Shown here in pieces: positions 20,089 through 29,621 of a stretch of 64,000 nt of DNA. The notes beneath the pieces were generated by a model, which saw nothing but the letters and a program-made list of their open reading frames with translations, was not told the DNA's origin and did no database searches. This DNA comes from Bin25 sp965221765. GTDB lineage: Bacteria; Bacteroidota; Bacteroidia; Flavobacteriales; Flavobacteriaceae. The stretch spans positions 372,001 through 436,000 of the forward strand of contig OZ244911.1 in assembly GCA_965221765.1 (NCBI GenBank), read 5' to 3'. A program made the position numbers and the translations under genes. Numbering within the stretch: position 1 is the first letter of the stretch; every line of letters begins with the position of its first letter.

Positions 20089-20229
20089 TCACCCTGAGTT
20101 AGCGATGGCCACGACGATGACGATGATAGCCCCAATAATACAGATCAGGTACCAGTACCAGGGGCCTTTAAAGTCTCTCCACCAGTCCTCTGGGGTATCG
20201 GGAAAGAGATCTTTTGGTGGTTTTTTCAC
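20089..20229 (-). CDS. Small single-TM protein of unknown function
   Basis: A 46-residue frame starting at GTG: a basic start (KKPPKDLFPDTPEDWW), an aromatic patch (FKGPWYWY) and one strong membrane helix (LICIIGAIIVIVVAIA). The frame stays open about 30 codons upstream without ATG, so the start is uncertain and this could be the tail of a longer protein. I do not recognise it. The tidy aromatic belt and helix suggest a real membrane peptide. Confidence 0.4.
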   Translation of the reverse strand: MKKPPKDLFPDTPEDWWRDFKGPWYWYLICIIGAIIVIVVAIANSG

Positions 20230-20326
20230 GATGGTTTGTTTCTTAAATCTTGGAGTAAGGTTTCGGCCGACTGCAATAATTTTAAGGCGTTTGTGTCGAT
20301 GTTCTTTGTTTTTTGGCTACCTATTG

Positions 20327-20629
20327 TCAAGTCTTTTTCATTGTCTTAAAATGGCTCTTTGCTAAGATTATGAAAGGATTGAAGTTTGTTAAGGTTGGAC
20401 AACTCTTTTGTGAGTTTATTAAGCAGATGGCTTTATTTGAGTTAAATAAGCCCCCTGCCATCTTAGTAATAAGCGTGATATGGACATTAATTGTCCCACT
20501 ATGCCTTCCTGTCCTATAATTCAGGGTATCAAACTTACGGTGTAAACTTCTGAAATCTGTTTTGACTTGTTTAATATAATTTGAGACAATTTTTATATCC
20601 TCTTTGGTAGCTGGTCGTTGGTTTTGCAT
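20327..20629 (-). CDS. Hypothetical 100-residue protein
   Basis: Starts MQNQRPATKEDIKIV, a hydrophilic helical N-terminus with coiled-coil character up to about residue 40, followed by a low-complexity tail. No family recognised. The first 40 residues look like real coding sequence (ATG start, balanced charge); the tail may be out of frame. It precedes the small TM protein at 20089-20229 on the same strand. Confidence 0.35.
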   Translation of the reverse strand: MQNQRPATKEDIKIVSNYIKQVKTDFRSLHRKFDTLNYRTGRHSGTINVHITLITKMAGGLFNSNKAICLINSQKSCPTLTNFNPFIILAKSHFKTMKKT

Positions 20630-20807
20630 GATGCTTATGATTGATGTTTTTCAATAATTTTTCCATCAATATCGGTTGTATGATTTTCTATTAATGCCCC
20701 CTTAAATTATTTTAATTAACTCCGCATAATACATATAGCTGTTTTTCGATTAGATTGCTACGAATATACCAAAAAACGTTATCAAAATGCTGTTTACTGT
20801 AATTAAA

Positions 20808-22293
20808 TAGTCGCTCCTTAAAAAGTTTTTTTTACCAGTTGTCGTTCACTTGTTTTTATTATCGAAGTTCTTTGAACTGAAAATAGAGCCCCTCTGAAAA
20901 AGTAAAAAAGAACCTATTGAACTAGTGGTTTCATGAATTTCTTCCAATGCCACCCCGTAGCCGCCAAATAGGCCTTCATCGTTGGCCATGGGGCGCCCAT
21001 CCAATCGTTTTCCTGCAGTCGATGTTCTGTTTTGAGGGGGCCAATCAGTGGCTCCATGGCCGCTGGGCGTCGACCCTTTTTCCGCTTCTTTTGTTTTGGA
21101 TAGGGGGGGATCCCTTTTCAATGGTTTGCCTGGCATCGATCTCTTGGTATGGCCGATCGGAGGTTTTCCTCGACCCCCTCGATCATACACTAGTTCTTTG
21201 GACGCTCGACCGACGATGGATTCCTATGGTTCCCACCAGGGTTGGATGGTTTGGCGGTCATGCGGGTGGCCCTCCAAAGCACCGATGGCCGTGATGATCA
21301 TGGTTGGCCTTTCCGTCGCCATCCAGCCGACGTTATTTCCAAAGGCATCCATTTGATGAGCTTGGCCTTTGGCCATGCCAGCGGTGCATGGCTGGTTTTG
21401 ATCGAATCGCTGTTGATGGATCACTCGTTGGTCCCGACCCCGTTCTTTTGGGTACAGACCTTTTGGTTGGGGAGCTGGTTTTCGTTCGAGCTCTCGGACT
21501 GGTCGGCCCGCGAAGGTCTTGCCTTTGGCAGTGGCCTTTTGGGCTTTTTTGGCCCGTTGGGGAGGCTTCCCGTTAACGGTTGGACGCCCCCGTTCTTTGG
21601 AGGCCTTGGCAACCGTCTGTCGTTGTTTTATGTTTTCTTTTTTGGCCATCTGGTGGCATGGGTCCATCCCATTTTGGTTCCGTTGGGCATCGGTGGAAAC
21701 CCTCCCGTTGTTCCCTTGCACGGTGGTATCCGATCAGACCACCGATGAAGATTTTTTGATTTCTTTCTGATGCAACCAGACCCCATAAGCAAACATCTTT
21801 TCCACGCCTGATGGACCCATACGATCTCTAGGAATGACGCCCATCAGAGGAATCGCCAGGCGGTTGGTGGTTCATGACATCAAAACCCATGAAGGATGGC
21901 CTATCAGGATGTTCCATCCAGCGATCCATGAGCGTTTCATCCCCTAAATAGTAAAGCCGTTTCAGCATCCAACCACCCACCATCACTCCAATAGGATGGG
22001 CCCGAGGGCCGGTTTTGGTAGACAGCGCCTCCAAGGCGTTTTCAAAAAAAGACCAATCGATGGCATCCGCCAGCCACGGGATCTTGTGTTTTGGATGGCC
22101 AATACGTTTCAATGCCGAGTCTAATCACTAGGGTTGTTTGAGAGCTACTTTTTTAATCATTTCTACAAGAATTTAGACACCATAGACGCCTTTCCTAGCC
22201 GATTTCAAAACCCTGTTTTCGCCAGTAGGATACCGTTCAATCCCACATATCAAGGGGGTGATGGACTCTATTTGAGTTTTTAAGGAGCGACTA
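20808..22293 (-). mobile_element. IS5-like element, copy 1 (1486 bp)
   Basis: Bounded by inverted repeats TAGTCGCTCCTTAAAAA and its complement, with TA at both outer ends (possible target duplication). It encodes a transposase on the minus strand in three pieces: 22112-21828 (DUF772-like N-terminus: GVMVGGWMLKRLYYLGDETL), 21721-21224 (SDTTVQ, AGRPVRELERK) and 21190-20846 (YDRGGRGK, GATDWPPQNR). These match IS5-type DDE transposases. The pieces are split by a frameshift, TGA (21734-21736) and TAG. It is near identical to copy 2 at 57348-58836, which is inverted relative to it, except that a C/G run is 7 here and 10 there. The right flank cuts an Ig-like gene. Confidence 0.9.
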
Positions 22294-22827
22294 CTTAGCA
22301 TCACATTCGTTAAGGTAATGGTCAATCCCAAAGTCCCTGATGTATGCGATAAATTACCACTGTCCACACGGACAAAAGAAATGGTCGGAGCTGGTCTGGG
22401 TTTGGGACGTCCTGGCTCCGTCACCGTCTCAAAATCTGAATCCGAACGACGGCGTCCCATTCGTTCCTGGACACTCACCGTAATCCTTAACGTTTCCGAC
22501 CTTGTCAATGTGTTGGCTAGATACACAAAAGAACTTGTATAAACACTATCAGCGCTGACATTCCTTGAAATCGATGTCGCAACAAAGATGTTGGTCACTG
22601 ACACTGGAACACCACCAATGGCATGTTCAATTTCATAACTGAAGTTGATGGTGCCACCACCTTGAGACACCGAGGGCAAACTTCGTAAGGTGACTTGTAT
22701 ATTGGGCGGTCGTTCCAATTGAGTAAAGGTGACTGAATCAGAATCGGTGCTTCCTGTGTCAAAAGACAGCTCTGCATCCACCCTTGCCGTAATGCTTAAA
22801 TCTCGGTCCGAACCACTATCATACCAC
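22294..22827 (-). pseudogene. Ig-like repeat surface protein fragment
   Basis: An open minus-strand frame of about 178 residues with Ser/Thr/Val-rich beta-sandwich text (TINFSYEIEHAIGGVPVSV, LRITVSVQERMGRRRSDSD). It has a Pro-rich linker (GRPKPRPAPTISF) followed by the start of another domain (TLGLTITLTN), where the IS5-like copy 1 cuts it at 22293. Upstream it runs to an in-frame TAG near 22830. No signal or anchor is included. It probably comes from a long repetitive extracellular protein. A similar fragment lies on the other side of the IS at 19757-20013, but on the opposite strand. Confidence 0.5.
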
Positions 22828-22982
22828 TAAAATCAATTTTGACAATGCTTTTTGCAATCAGTATTTTATTAGGAAATTCTTTGTGTAGTCAGAGAAACTA
22901 TTTAACCGATATAGAAGATCTTTATCCATCAGCTGACGGATACCAAATTTGACGCTAAATATAAAGGCAATATTATGCTACT

Positions 22983-24193
22983 CCCCTAAACCGAAGCGCT
23001 CTAAAATATAGTTTTTTCTTTATGATATATATTCGGCGTGGGACATCGAGATTTCCTACGCTGGCTCAAAAATGCCTTAGGGGTCTAGTTTTTCAGACTA
23101 GCATGTGGACGTCGGTTATTGTATGGTCATAACCACTGCCTCGTGATTACTCTAGCCGTATCCAGCGATTCGAAAATAGAGGCGTCCAATACCTCTTTTC
23201 GTATGGATCCATTGTACCGTTCAATCAAGGTATTCTACGTGGGCTTGCCAGGTTGAATAGAACCAATGGTCAAGCCTCTTTGATTGGCCTAGTCTTTGAA
23301 ATTATGGCTATAAACTCAGAGCCATGATCCACACGGATATCGTCTGAGTTTTTCCTCACCATGTCATCAAAACATCGAGCTCTTGGACGATCTGTTTCGA
23401 ATTTAACGATGTATCGATGCGACATCACAAGAATTCTCTATGATGATCGTCAATCACATGAAATAGTCGAAAACTCTTTATAGAGGAAAGCGTATCGTGC
23501 ATGAAATCAGCACTCCAGGTGATGTTACCATCCACAGGTAGAACATGGGGCTGCTTGACTCGCTGAGGCACTCGACGCTTGGCTTTCCTCCGTCAATTCC
23601 ATCCCAAAGACACCTACAAACGATCGATCCGTTTGTGGTTCCATGTTTCTTTGGTCATCAAACGAAGGTGATGGAACATCTTCCGAAACCCATAGGTCGG
23701 ATATGCTTGAGCTAATGCCCCCAATAACCCCTTGATGTGATGATTGATGGGAGGCGTTTTGAATCGGTCATCATAGACCGATCGACAGGCCTGTCGGATA
23801 CTCATGCCTTCTTTTTGGATGAGATATGCTACAGCTCGACGCTTTTCGACAGGCCTGACCACTTTTTTCCAATCAACGTTTGAACGCCTGATGCTCATAA
23901 GCGAGATTGGCGTCCATCCGCTTGAAACCAGATCACGCCGCCTTGGTCTGTCTCAGGACTTTGAGTTGGTTCTGGTTCATCCCGCCATATTTGGATTTCC
24001 AACTGTAGAAGGTGGGATGACTGATCGAATGCTCGCGGCAGATATCACTTACCGTTCGGCCCTCCTGTTGCAAAGATCAGATCTTGACGATCTGTGATTC
24101 AGAACATTGGCTTTTTTTCATGGACTTAATATTTACCTTTTAAATTAAAAATAGTTCATCAAACTCTATTTTAGAATGCTCCTATTTTTGGGG
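22983..24193 (-). mobile_element. IS3-family element, decayed (about 1.2 kb)
   Basis: Ends form an imperfect inverted repeat starting CCCC(T/A)AAA and containing TCTAAAATA. OrfA begins at the ATG near 24122 (SDICREHSISHPTFYSWKSK, then GGMNQNQLK), a typical IS3 OrfA helix-turn-helix. OrfB follows with AYPTYGFRKMFHHLR, ITWSADFMHDTL and VIDDHHREFL, matching IS3/IS407-type integrase text. Both frames contain several stops (for example TGA early in OrfA), so this copy cannot make transposase. Left and right flanks show no clear target duplication. A more decayed relative is split by another IS at 32340-35170. Confidence 0.8.
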
Positions 24194-24332
24194 AACCTTA
24201 CAGTCTTTGTATTTGTAATTTGGTTGACTCATGAATTCTATAGGTATGGGAGATTTCTAAATGGTTGTTAACTATTATAAACGACCGCAAATGATCGATG
24301 ACGGCTATTTATTGAATGAAAAAAACATTTGA

Positions 24333-25331
24333 TTATAGAATTTGATTGATCCGATAGATGATCATATCTGGTGATATGGAGTGCATGGCGTTTTTATATT
24401 CGATAGGTAATTTTTTTCCAAAAACTGACGTTGGGATTTTGGGGTATATGGTGCGATCCAATAGCATTTGATGCTTGTCCGATTGACCAATGGGTTTGAA
24501 TCCTAAGAAAGGGTGAGTCATGCCCCAAATAGTTAATACTTTCACGCCATAATTTGCAGCCATATGTCCATTGGCAGAATCCATACTCACCATCAAATCT
24601 AGTTTTGAAATCAAGTCCAATTGCTTTTCCAATGACCAAGAAGAGGTATTGATGATATTGAATTTTTGACTCCAAGAATCCAAAAATTCAGTTTCACTTG
24701 GAGCTCCAAAAAGAAGTAATTCAAAATTGTTTTCATAGAGTTTATCAACAACATGTTCCATTAATTCTAAAGGATAGGATTTGCCTGCATGCTGACTAAA
24801 GGGGGCTATGCCGATTTTCTTTTTATCGTTCTGTGAATATTTAGTTGAAATAGTGGATGGTGATACTTCAACTGAAATTGGAAATCCTAATGACTTGAAG
24901 ACATCGGCATACCGTTGGTAGGTGGGTTTTAAAGGATAAAAATCCTTTTTGGGATAGCTCGTTAGGATTTTTTTTTCTTTTCTTCCTTTGTCAATAATGG
25001 CCACCCGATTGCCTCGTAGGCCCAAAAAAAATCTCAATAATTTAGACCGAATCACATCATGACAATCTGCTGTATAACTAAAAGATTCTTTTTGTAATCT
25101 CCTTGAAAATCGAACTAATTCGACAAACTTTGGAAGTTTTAAACCTTTTGAAATGGGAATAATCTCCACATTTTTTAATTCTTTAAAAAGGGGAGCTACT
25201 ATTTTAGGGGTGACCAACAAAACTTTGACATGGTGTTGTTGGGTTAGAGACTTTAATACCGGAACCAAAATGGCAATATCTCCTAAAGCCGAAAATCTTA
25301 AAACTAGTATTGTGGGAATTAGATGAGAAAT
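24333..25331 (-). CDS. GT9-family (heptosyltransferase-like) glycosyltransferase
   Basis: The sequence upstream of the first ATG (25268) encodes LVLRFSALGDIA, the conserved nucleotide-sugar-transferase start of GT9 proteins, so the true start lies upstream. No ATG is available; ATT at 25329-25331 or ATA at 25308-25310 are the candidates. Later family features are SQHAGKSYPLELM, then DSANGHMAANYGVKVLTIWG, the acceptor/donor region. GT9 enzymes add heptose or related sugars to lipopolysaccharide core at the inner membrane. It follows the DUF4254 gene with a few bases of overlap or none, as in other Bacteroidota. Confidence 0.75.
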   Translation of the reverse strand: MSHLIPTILVLRFSALGDIAILVPVLKSLTQQHHVKVLLVTPKIVAPLFKELKNVEIIPISKGLKLPKFVELVRFSRRLQKESFSYTADCHDVIRSKLLRFFLGLRGNRVAIIDKGRKEKKILTSYPKKDFYPLKPTYQRYADVFKSLGFPISVEVSPSTISTKYSQNDKKKIGIAPFSQHAGKSYPLELMEHVVDKLYENNFELLLFGAPSETEFLDSWSQKFNIINTSSWSLEKQLDLISKLDLMVSMDSANGHMAANYGVKVLTIWGMTHPFLGFKPIGQSDKHQMLLDRTIYPKIPTSVFGKKLPIEYKNAMHSISPDMIIYRINQIL

Positions 25332-25335
25332 CGAA

Positions 25336-25959
25336 TCAGTTTTTTGAATAAAGGGCTGGATTTAGATTTTTATCGTTATACATTTTCATTTGCATAAAAG
25401 GCTTAAAAATGATGTTTCCTTGCTTAATAAATTTTAGTAATTGATCAATAGCTATCATGAGTTGCTCTTGTTGTGCTATTAGAACCCTTAGTCTGTTATT
25501 ACACTGATCAACGTGCTTTTTCGAGGCGTCTAAACGATGGCATTCTTCTTTCATGTGAAAAATTCTCAGTGCTAAAATTGAAAATCGATCAATAGCCCAT
25601 GCAGGGGTTTCTGTATTATGGTAGGCCTCTTTTTTAGGTTTGATGTCCTGAAATGCTTTGAAAAAAAAGAAATCCAAAGCTTCTACTGTATCGGTTCGTT
25701 TTTGATTGGAGCGATCGATGAGTCGCTTTATTTCCATCCCTTTGATCGGAGAAATATTAGGCATGCGAATGATATCTTCTAAATGCCATTGAATGGTATC
25801 TATCCAGCATTTGCTATACAATAGGTGTTGGATTTTATCTTTTTCAAATGGGTTGTTTTCTGTTTGATTCAAATCATCATACACATGATAATCATCAATG
25901 GCTTGATTGAATATGTTTAACGTATTAGAACTGAAATTTTGGATATCAAAGCCAAGCAT
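25336..25959 (-). CDS. DUF4254 family protein
   Basis: A 207-residue, mostly helical soluble protein matching the DUF4254 family in length and layout: W-x3-Q-W-H-L-E-D near residue 55, K-R-L-I-D-R-S-N-Q-x-R near 85-95, and a coiled stretch with DRFSILALRIFHMKEE near 125. The biochemical function is unknown. The family is regularly encoded next to a GT9 glycosyltransferase in Bacteroidota, exactly as here, which suggests a part in core-sugar synthesis. Complete, with ATG start and TGA stop running into the GT9 start. Confidence 0.75.
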   Translation of the reverse strand: MLGFDIQNFSSNTLNIFNQAIDDYHVYDDLNQTENNPFEKDKIQHLLYSKCWIDTIQWHLEDIIRMPNISPIKGMEIKRLIDRSNQKRTDTVEALDFFFFKAFQDIKPKKEAYHNTETPAWAIDRFSILALRIFHMKEECHRLDASKKHVDQCNNRLRVLIAQQEQLMIAIDQLLKFIKQGNIIFKPFMQMKMYNDKNLNPALYSKN

Positions 25960-26069
25960 AAACTCAAAATAGAAAAACTAAAATACACATTGAAGCAGAA
26001 TTACAAAAAAAACAATCAAACGGCTTGAAAATCGAACTCGATGATTAATTTTGATGAAAATAAAAAATT

Positions 26070-26300
26070 ATGATGCGAAATTTTTGGGAATCGATAGCCT
26101 TTATTTTTGAAACCTACTTGTTTATTCCATTTGAACAACTAAGGCTCCTAGAAGAATCGAGTTGGAGTGTCTCTAATACCATTAATTGGCTTTTTTTATT
26201 CATTGGTTTGCTAGCGACAATCTATTGGATTGGACAATTAAATCTGTTTGATAAAAATGGTGGAGAAGATAAAACCATTACCGCACATTCTTTCTTATAA
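26070..26300 (+). CDS. DUF6341-like small membrane protein
   Basis: A 76-residue protein with one strong membrane helix (about 39-57), an aromatic amphipathic N-terminus (NFWESIAFIFETYLFIPFEQ) and a conserved-looking tail, T-x-H-S-F-L. I recall this pattern from the Bacteroidota family DUF6341 encoded beside purD. It converges with purD and the two genes overlap by six bases at their 3' ends. Function unknown. Confidence 0.65.
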   Translation: MMRNFWESIAFIFETYLFIPFEQLRLLEESSWSVSNTINWLFLFIGLLATIYWIGQLNLFDKNGGEDKTITAHSFL

Positions 26301-27572
26301 ATCATAACCGATATCCCTTCGAATATATTTTCGATTAAAGTGGATTGATTCCATTCTTCTATAAGATCTTTCTAGGGCTTGGTGGTGATTATTTCCTAAA
26401 GAGGTGACGGTTAAAACTCGTCCTCCATTGGTTAAAATACGATCATTTTTCCCCATTTGAGTTCCTGCATGAAAAATAAATGTATTATCTGTTTGGGTTT
26501 CTTCTATACCGGTAATATGTTCTCCGGTAGTATAATTGGTTGGGTACCCTCCTGAGACAGCCATTACGGTTGCAGCCGATTGCGGATTGATATCCAACTG
26601 AATTTCTGAAAGAGTGTTATTGGCTAAGGCTAAGAAAATATCCATGAGATCATTATTAATTCTTGGAATGACGACCTCGGCTTCTGGATCCCCAAATCGA
26701 ACATTATATTCCATGACTTTTGGTTGTCCATGAACATTGGTAAGTCCGATAAACAACACGCCTTTAAATCCTAGGTTTTCTTGTTTGATTCCATGGACGG
26801 TTGGTATGACAATTTCATTTTCTATTTTTCGATGTATTTTTGGGGTAATAAATGGAATAGGTGAAACCGCTCCCATGCCTCCAGTATTTAAACCCGAATC
26901 TTTTTCACCAATACGTTTATAATCTTTGGCGAAAGGTAAGATGAGATAAGAATTTTGATCAATCAACACGAAACATGACATTTCGATCCCATTAAGATAT
27001 TCTTCAATCACTACTGTTTTTGATGCTTTTCCAAATTGGCCACCAAGCATTTCTTCTAAAGAGCTCTCAGCTTTTTTCTGATAATCTAATATCATGACCC
27101 CTTTTCCAGCAGCCAACCCATCAGCTTTTAAAACATAAGGAGGATATTGATTCTGTAAAAACGCTTTTCCTTGATCAATGGTTTCTTTGGTTATACTGAT
27201 CGATCTTGCAGTTGGAATATTATATTTTTTCATAAAGGCTTTGGCATAGGCTTTACTTGATTCGAGGATGGCTCCCTTTTTGGTGGGGCCTATAATCATC
27301 ACATTTTCAAGTGAAGATTCACGTTGAAAAAAATCTACAATACCTTGTTCAAGTGGATTTTCTGGTCCAACAATGACCATTCTGATTTCATGTTGAAGCA
27401 CAATTTTTTTGATTTGGTCAAAATCTGATGTACTGACTTCAAAACATTTTCCAATACTAGCCATTCCAACATTTCCAGGGAGGGCAAAGATGTCACGTAC
27501 CCTCGAACTACGATTTAATTTCCAAGCTAAAGCGTGTTCTCGAGCACCACCACCAATGATTAAAACATTCAT
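26295..27572 (-). CDS. purD: Phosphoribosylamine--glycine ligase
   Basis: A 425-residue GAR synthetase, full length for the family. It catalyses the ATP-dependent joining of glycine to 5-phosphoribosylamine, the second step of purine synthesis, in the cytoplasm. Visible features are the start VLIIGGGAREHALAW, LPGNVG, VGPENPL, the ATP-grasp segment VLKADGLAAGKGV, GLNTGGMGAVSP, and the metal-site stretch EYNVRFGDPEAEVV. It is last of a run of same-strand genes after the pyruvyl transferase (43-base gap). No sign of decay. Confidence 0.95.
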   Translation of the reverse strand: MNVLIIGGGAREHALAWKLNRSSRVRDIFALPGNVGMASIGKCFEVSTSDFDQIKKIVLQHEIRMVIVGPENPLEQGIVDFFQRESSLENVMIIGPTKKGAILESSKAYAKAFMKKYNIPTARSISITKETIDQGKAFLQNQYPPYVLKADGLAAGKGVMILDYQKKAESSLEEMLGGQFGKASKTVVIEEYLNGIEMSCFVLIDQNSYLILPFAKDYKRIGEKDSGLNTGGMGAVSPIPFITPKIHRKIENEIVIPTVHGIKQENLGFKGVLFIGLTNVHGQPKVMEYNVRFGDPEAEVVIPRINNDLMDIFLALANNTLSEIQLDINPQSAATVMAVSGGYPTNYTTGEHITGIEETQTDNTFIFHAGTQMGKNDRILTNGGRVLTVTSLGNNHHQALERSYRRMESIHFNRKYIRRDIGYDL

Positions 27573-27615
27573 AACTCTTTTTTACAAATTTATTGAAGCT
27601 AGGAAGTTTTAGAGA

Positions 27616-28566
27616 CTAAAATTTTGTTAAAAATTCGTCCACTCTATTTTTTAGCAATTCTTTGAGTTTTAAATGATTTGTTTTTATTGTTATTGAATTG
27701 AAGTCAAAATGGATTAAATCGTTACTGGAACAAACATGAAAAAAGTCCGAAAGCCCTCTTAATCGACTTTGATGATTGATGTGGTTTAATCCATCATCTA
27801 AAAATAGTACCGGTACGTTCATTGCTATGGCTGGTAAGGCCGTATGGATTCTGGAAGTAATGACCAATTCTACTTGATTAATTTTCTTAAGATAATCCAA
27901 AGCAAGTTCTTTTGGACTTTTAGTCCTTAGACTCTTGGCATTGATGATTTGAGATACTGTTGTAATGGGTACATCAATTTTTTTTAATGCATTACTGAGT
28001 TTTCTGTTGGCCCTTTGGTATTTCCAATATTTTAATGGTAATTTCATGATTTGTATCATCCAATCAATAGGATTATTCAATGGTTTTAGAATGGGTCTTA
28101 GCCGATCTAAAGCACTGGCTACAAGGATTCCAGAAGAACGAGATGTTTCCAAATCAAAAAATGACTTTTCGTATGCCAGGGTAATGCATCCTGAAAAGTA
28201 GGTTTTCACTCCAAATTTTTGCAGCAAATCGCTAGTATAAAAATCGCGACAACCAATGGGTTCAAATTTTTTAAAGTAAGCAATAGACTCAGGGGTAGTC
28301 AATATCTTCGATGCCCTTGGTGTGATATGAAACGAAATAAAAAGAGGAATGATATCCTTTGAAGGAGGCCAATGTTTGGGATGTTCTAAAAACCAACCGT
28401 TGCAGATTAATCTAACTTTTGGTCCTTTGTACTTATCCAATTGTTCTCTATCTAATTCTATGAAATCCATGTTCCACAGATACCTAAAAACCAGCGATTG
28501 AATCCAATCGCCTAAATTCTGAGAATTAGAATAAGCAATGATGGCCGTATCCATACGGGTATTCAT
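27616..28566 (-). CDS. Polysaccharide pyruvyl transferase family protein
   Basis: A 316-residue protein of the PS_pyruv_trans family. The start IIAYSNSQNLGDWIQS resembles the family's N-D/N-x-G-D motif. The middle has GCRDFYTSDLLQKFGVKTYFSGC, and the C-terminal half carries VITSRIHTALPAIAMNVPVLFLDD, the S-R-x-H family motif. Members move pyruvate from PEP to a sugar in surface polysaccharides, although distant relatives vary. Its ATG overlaps the stop of the upstream GT4 gene by one base (TAATG), indicating coupled translation. Confidence 0.8.
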   Translation of the reverse strand: MNTRMDTAIIAYSNSQNLGDWIQSLVFRYLWNMDFIELDREQLDKYKGPKVRLICNGWFLEHPKHWPPSKDIIPLFISFHITPRASKILTTPESIAYFKKFEPIGCRDFYTSDLLQKFGVKTYFSGCITLAYEKSFFDLETSRSSGILVASALDRLRPILKPLNNPIDWMIQIMKLPLKYWKYQRANRKLSNALKKIDVPITTVSQIINAKSLRTKSPKELALDYLKKINQVELVITSRIHTALPAIAMNVPVLFLDDGLNHINHQSRLRGLSDFFHVCSSNDLIHFDFNSITIKTNHLKLKELLKNRVDEFLTKF

Positions 28567-29621
28567 TAAGATTGTAAAAAAACATTAAAAGCCTTAATAC
28601 GTTTGGAAATAGGATATTTCTTCATGATTCTTTTTCTTGCTTCGGATCCCAAATTCATGCTAGCAGAATGAATGAACTCAATGGTTTTTTCAATCGGGAT
28701 GGCGTCATTAAATAAATATCCAGTGGGACCAATGGTATCAGGCATTCCAAAAACACCGTTAGCTATTGGAATACATTCACAAAGCATGGCCTCACAAAGA
28801 ACATTGGGCAATCCTTCATTGGAAGACCCTTGAAAATAGAATTTACTTTTTTGATAATATTCTCGGAGTATTTTTTCAGAACAACGTGGATAATATTCAA
28901 GATTTTTGAGTTGAGGAGCTTTTAATGAATAGATTAAACTTTGATTCATTCCAACAATGATAAATCGAAATTCTTTGAGCTTTTGAGCCAATGATATAAA
29001 CAAATCGATTCCTTTTAATTGATACGTTCTTTCATCTTCAATAATGCCAACGGTCAAAATAATGGATTCCTTTGAATTTTCACTAGGTTTCCAAAAATTT
29101 GAATCGTACCCAGTGGGCACTTCAACGATGGGAGTTTTTAGATTAGGTAAAAAATTTTTAATCCCTGAGTTGATATGAGATCGCTTGTTGGCATAGGGAC
29201 ATCCAACGGCTAAACTTTGGTGTACAACCCAGATATTGGAACAATGTTTATAGTTCCATCGAGCTAATCTTTGTCGTAAATTGGGCTTTAAAAATAATCC
29301 GTAATGAATCTTTGAATTGCTAATAGCATCATAGCCTCCAACGATAATTAAACTTTTGACTGAAAATAACTTGGCAAAAAAGATGAGAAAAAAACCATGG
29401 TAATCATTAAACCAAGAAATGACGTGTTTGGATCTAGCGATAAACCGTAAACACATAAATAATTCTTTTATTCGACCTAAAATAAATCCAACCCAATGTT
29501 TACTAGGTTTTGTATGGATTAGTTGCAAATGACAATCTAATGAAGATAAAATTTCAACATCTCTTTGAACAAATGATCTTTTAATCCCTAAGGCCATGAT
29601 AACCAATGGTTTTTTACTCAC
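28566..29621 (-). CDS. GT4-type glycosyltransferase
   Basis: A 351-residue GT-B-fold enzyme. The C-terminal half has the GT4 pattern: ILTVGIIEDERTYQLKGID, FIIVGMN, and SSNEGLPNVLCEAMLC, the E-x7-E donor-binding region. The N-terminal half has ISWFNDYHGFF and an acceptor-side fold. It probably transfers a sugar to a surface glycan precursor at the cytoplasmic face. It starts at GTG inside the last codons of the GH3-like gene (8-base overlap) and overlaps the pyruvyl transferase downstream, so the three are translationally coupled. Confidence 0.85.
   Translation of the reverse strand: MSKKPLVIMALGIKRSFVQRDVEILSSLDCHLQLIHTKPSKHWVGFILGRIKELFMCLRFIARSKHVISWFNDYHGFFLIFFAKLFSVKSLIIVGGYDAISNSKIHYGLFLKPNLRQRLARWNYKHCSNIWVVHQSLAVGCPYANKRSHINSGIKNFLPNLKTPIVEVPTGYDSNFWKPSENSKESIILTVGIIEDERTYQLKGIDLFISLAQKLKEFRFIIVGMNQSLIYSLKAPQLKNLEYYPRCSEKILREYYQKSKFYFQGSSNEGLPNVLCEAMLCECIPIANGVFGMPDTIGPTGYLFNDAIPIEKTIEFIHSASMNLGSEARKRIMKKYPISKRIKAFNVFLQS

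Noticed and set aside
21224..21748. Long opposite-strand frames inside the IS5-like copies (168 and 165 residues)
   Set aside because: One strand matches IS5 transposase; the other is a shadow frame with unnatural Trp/Phe/Gly-rich text.
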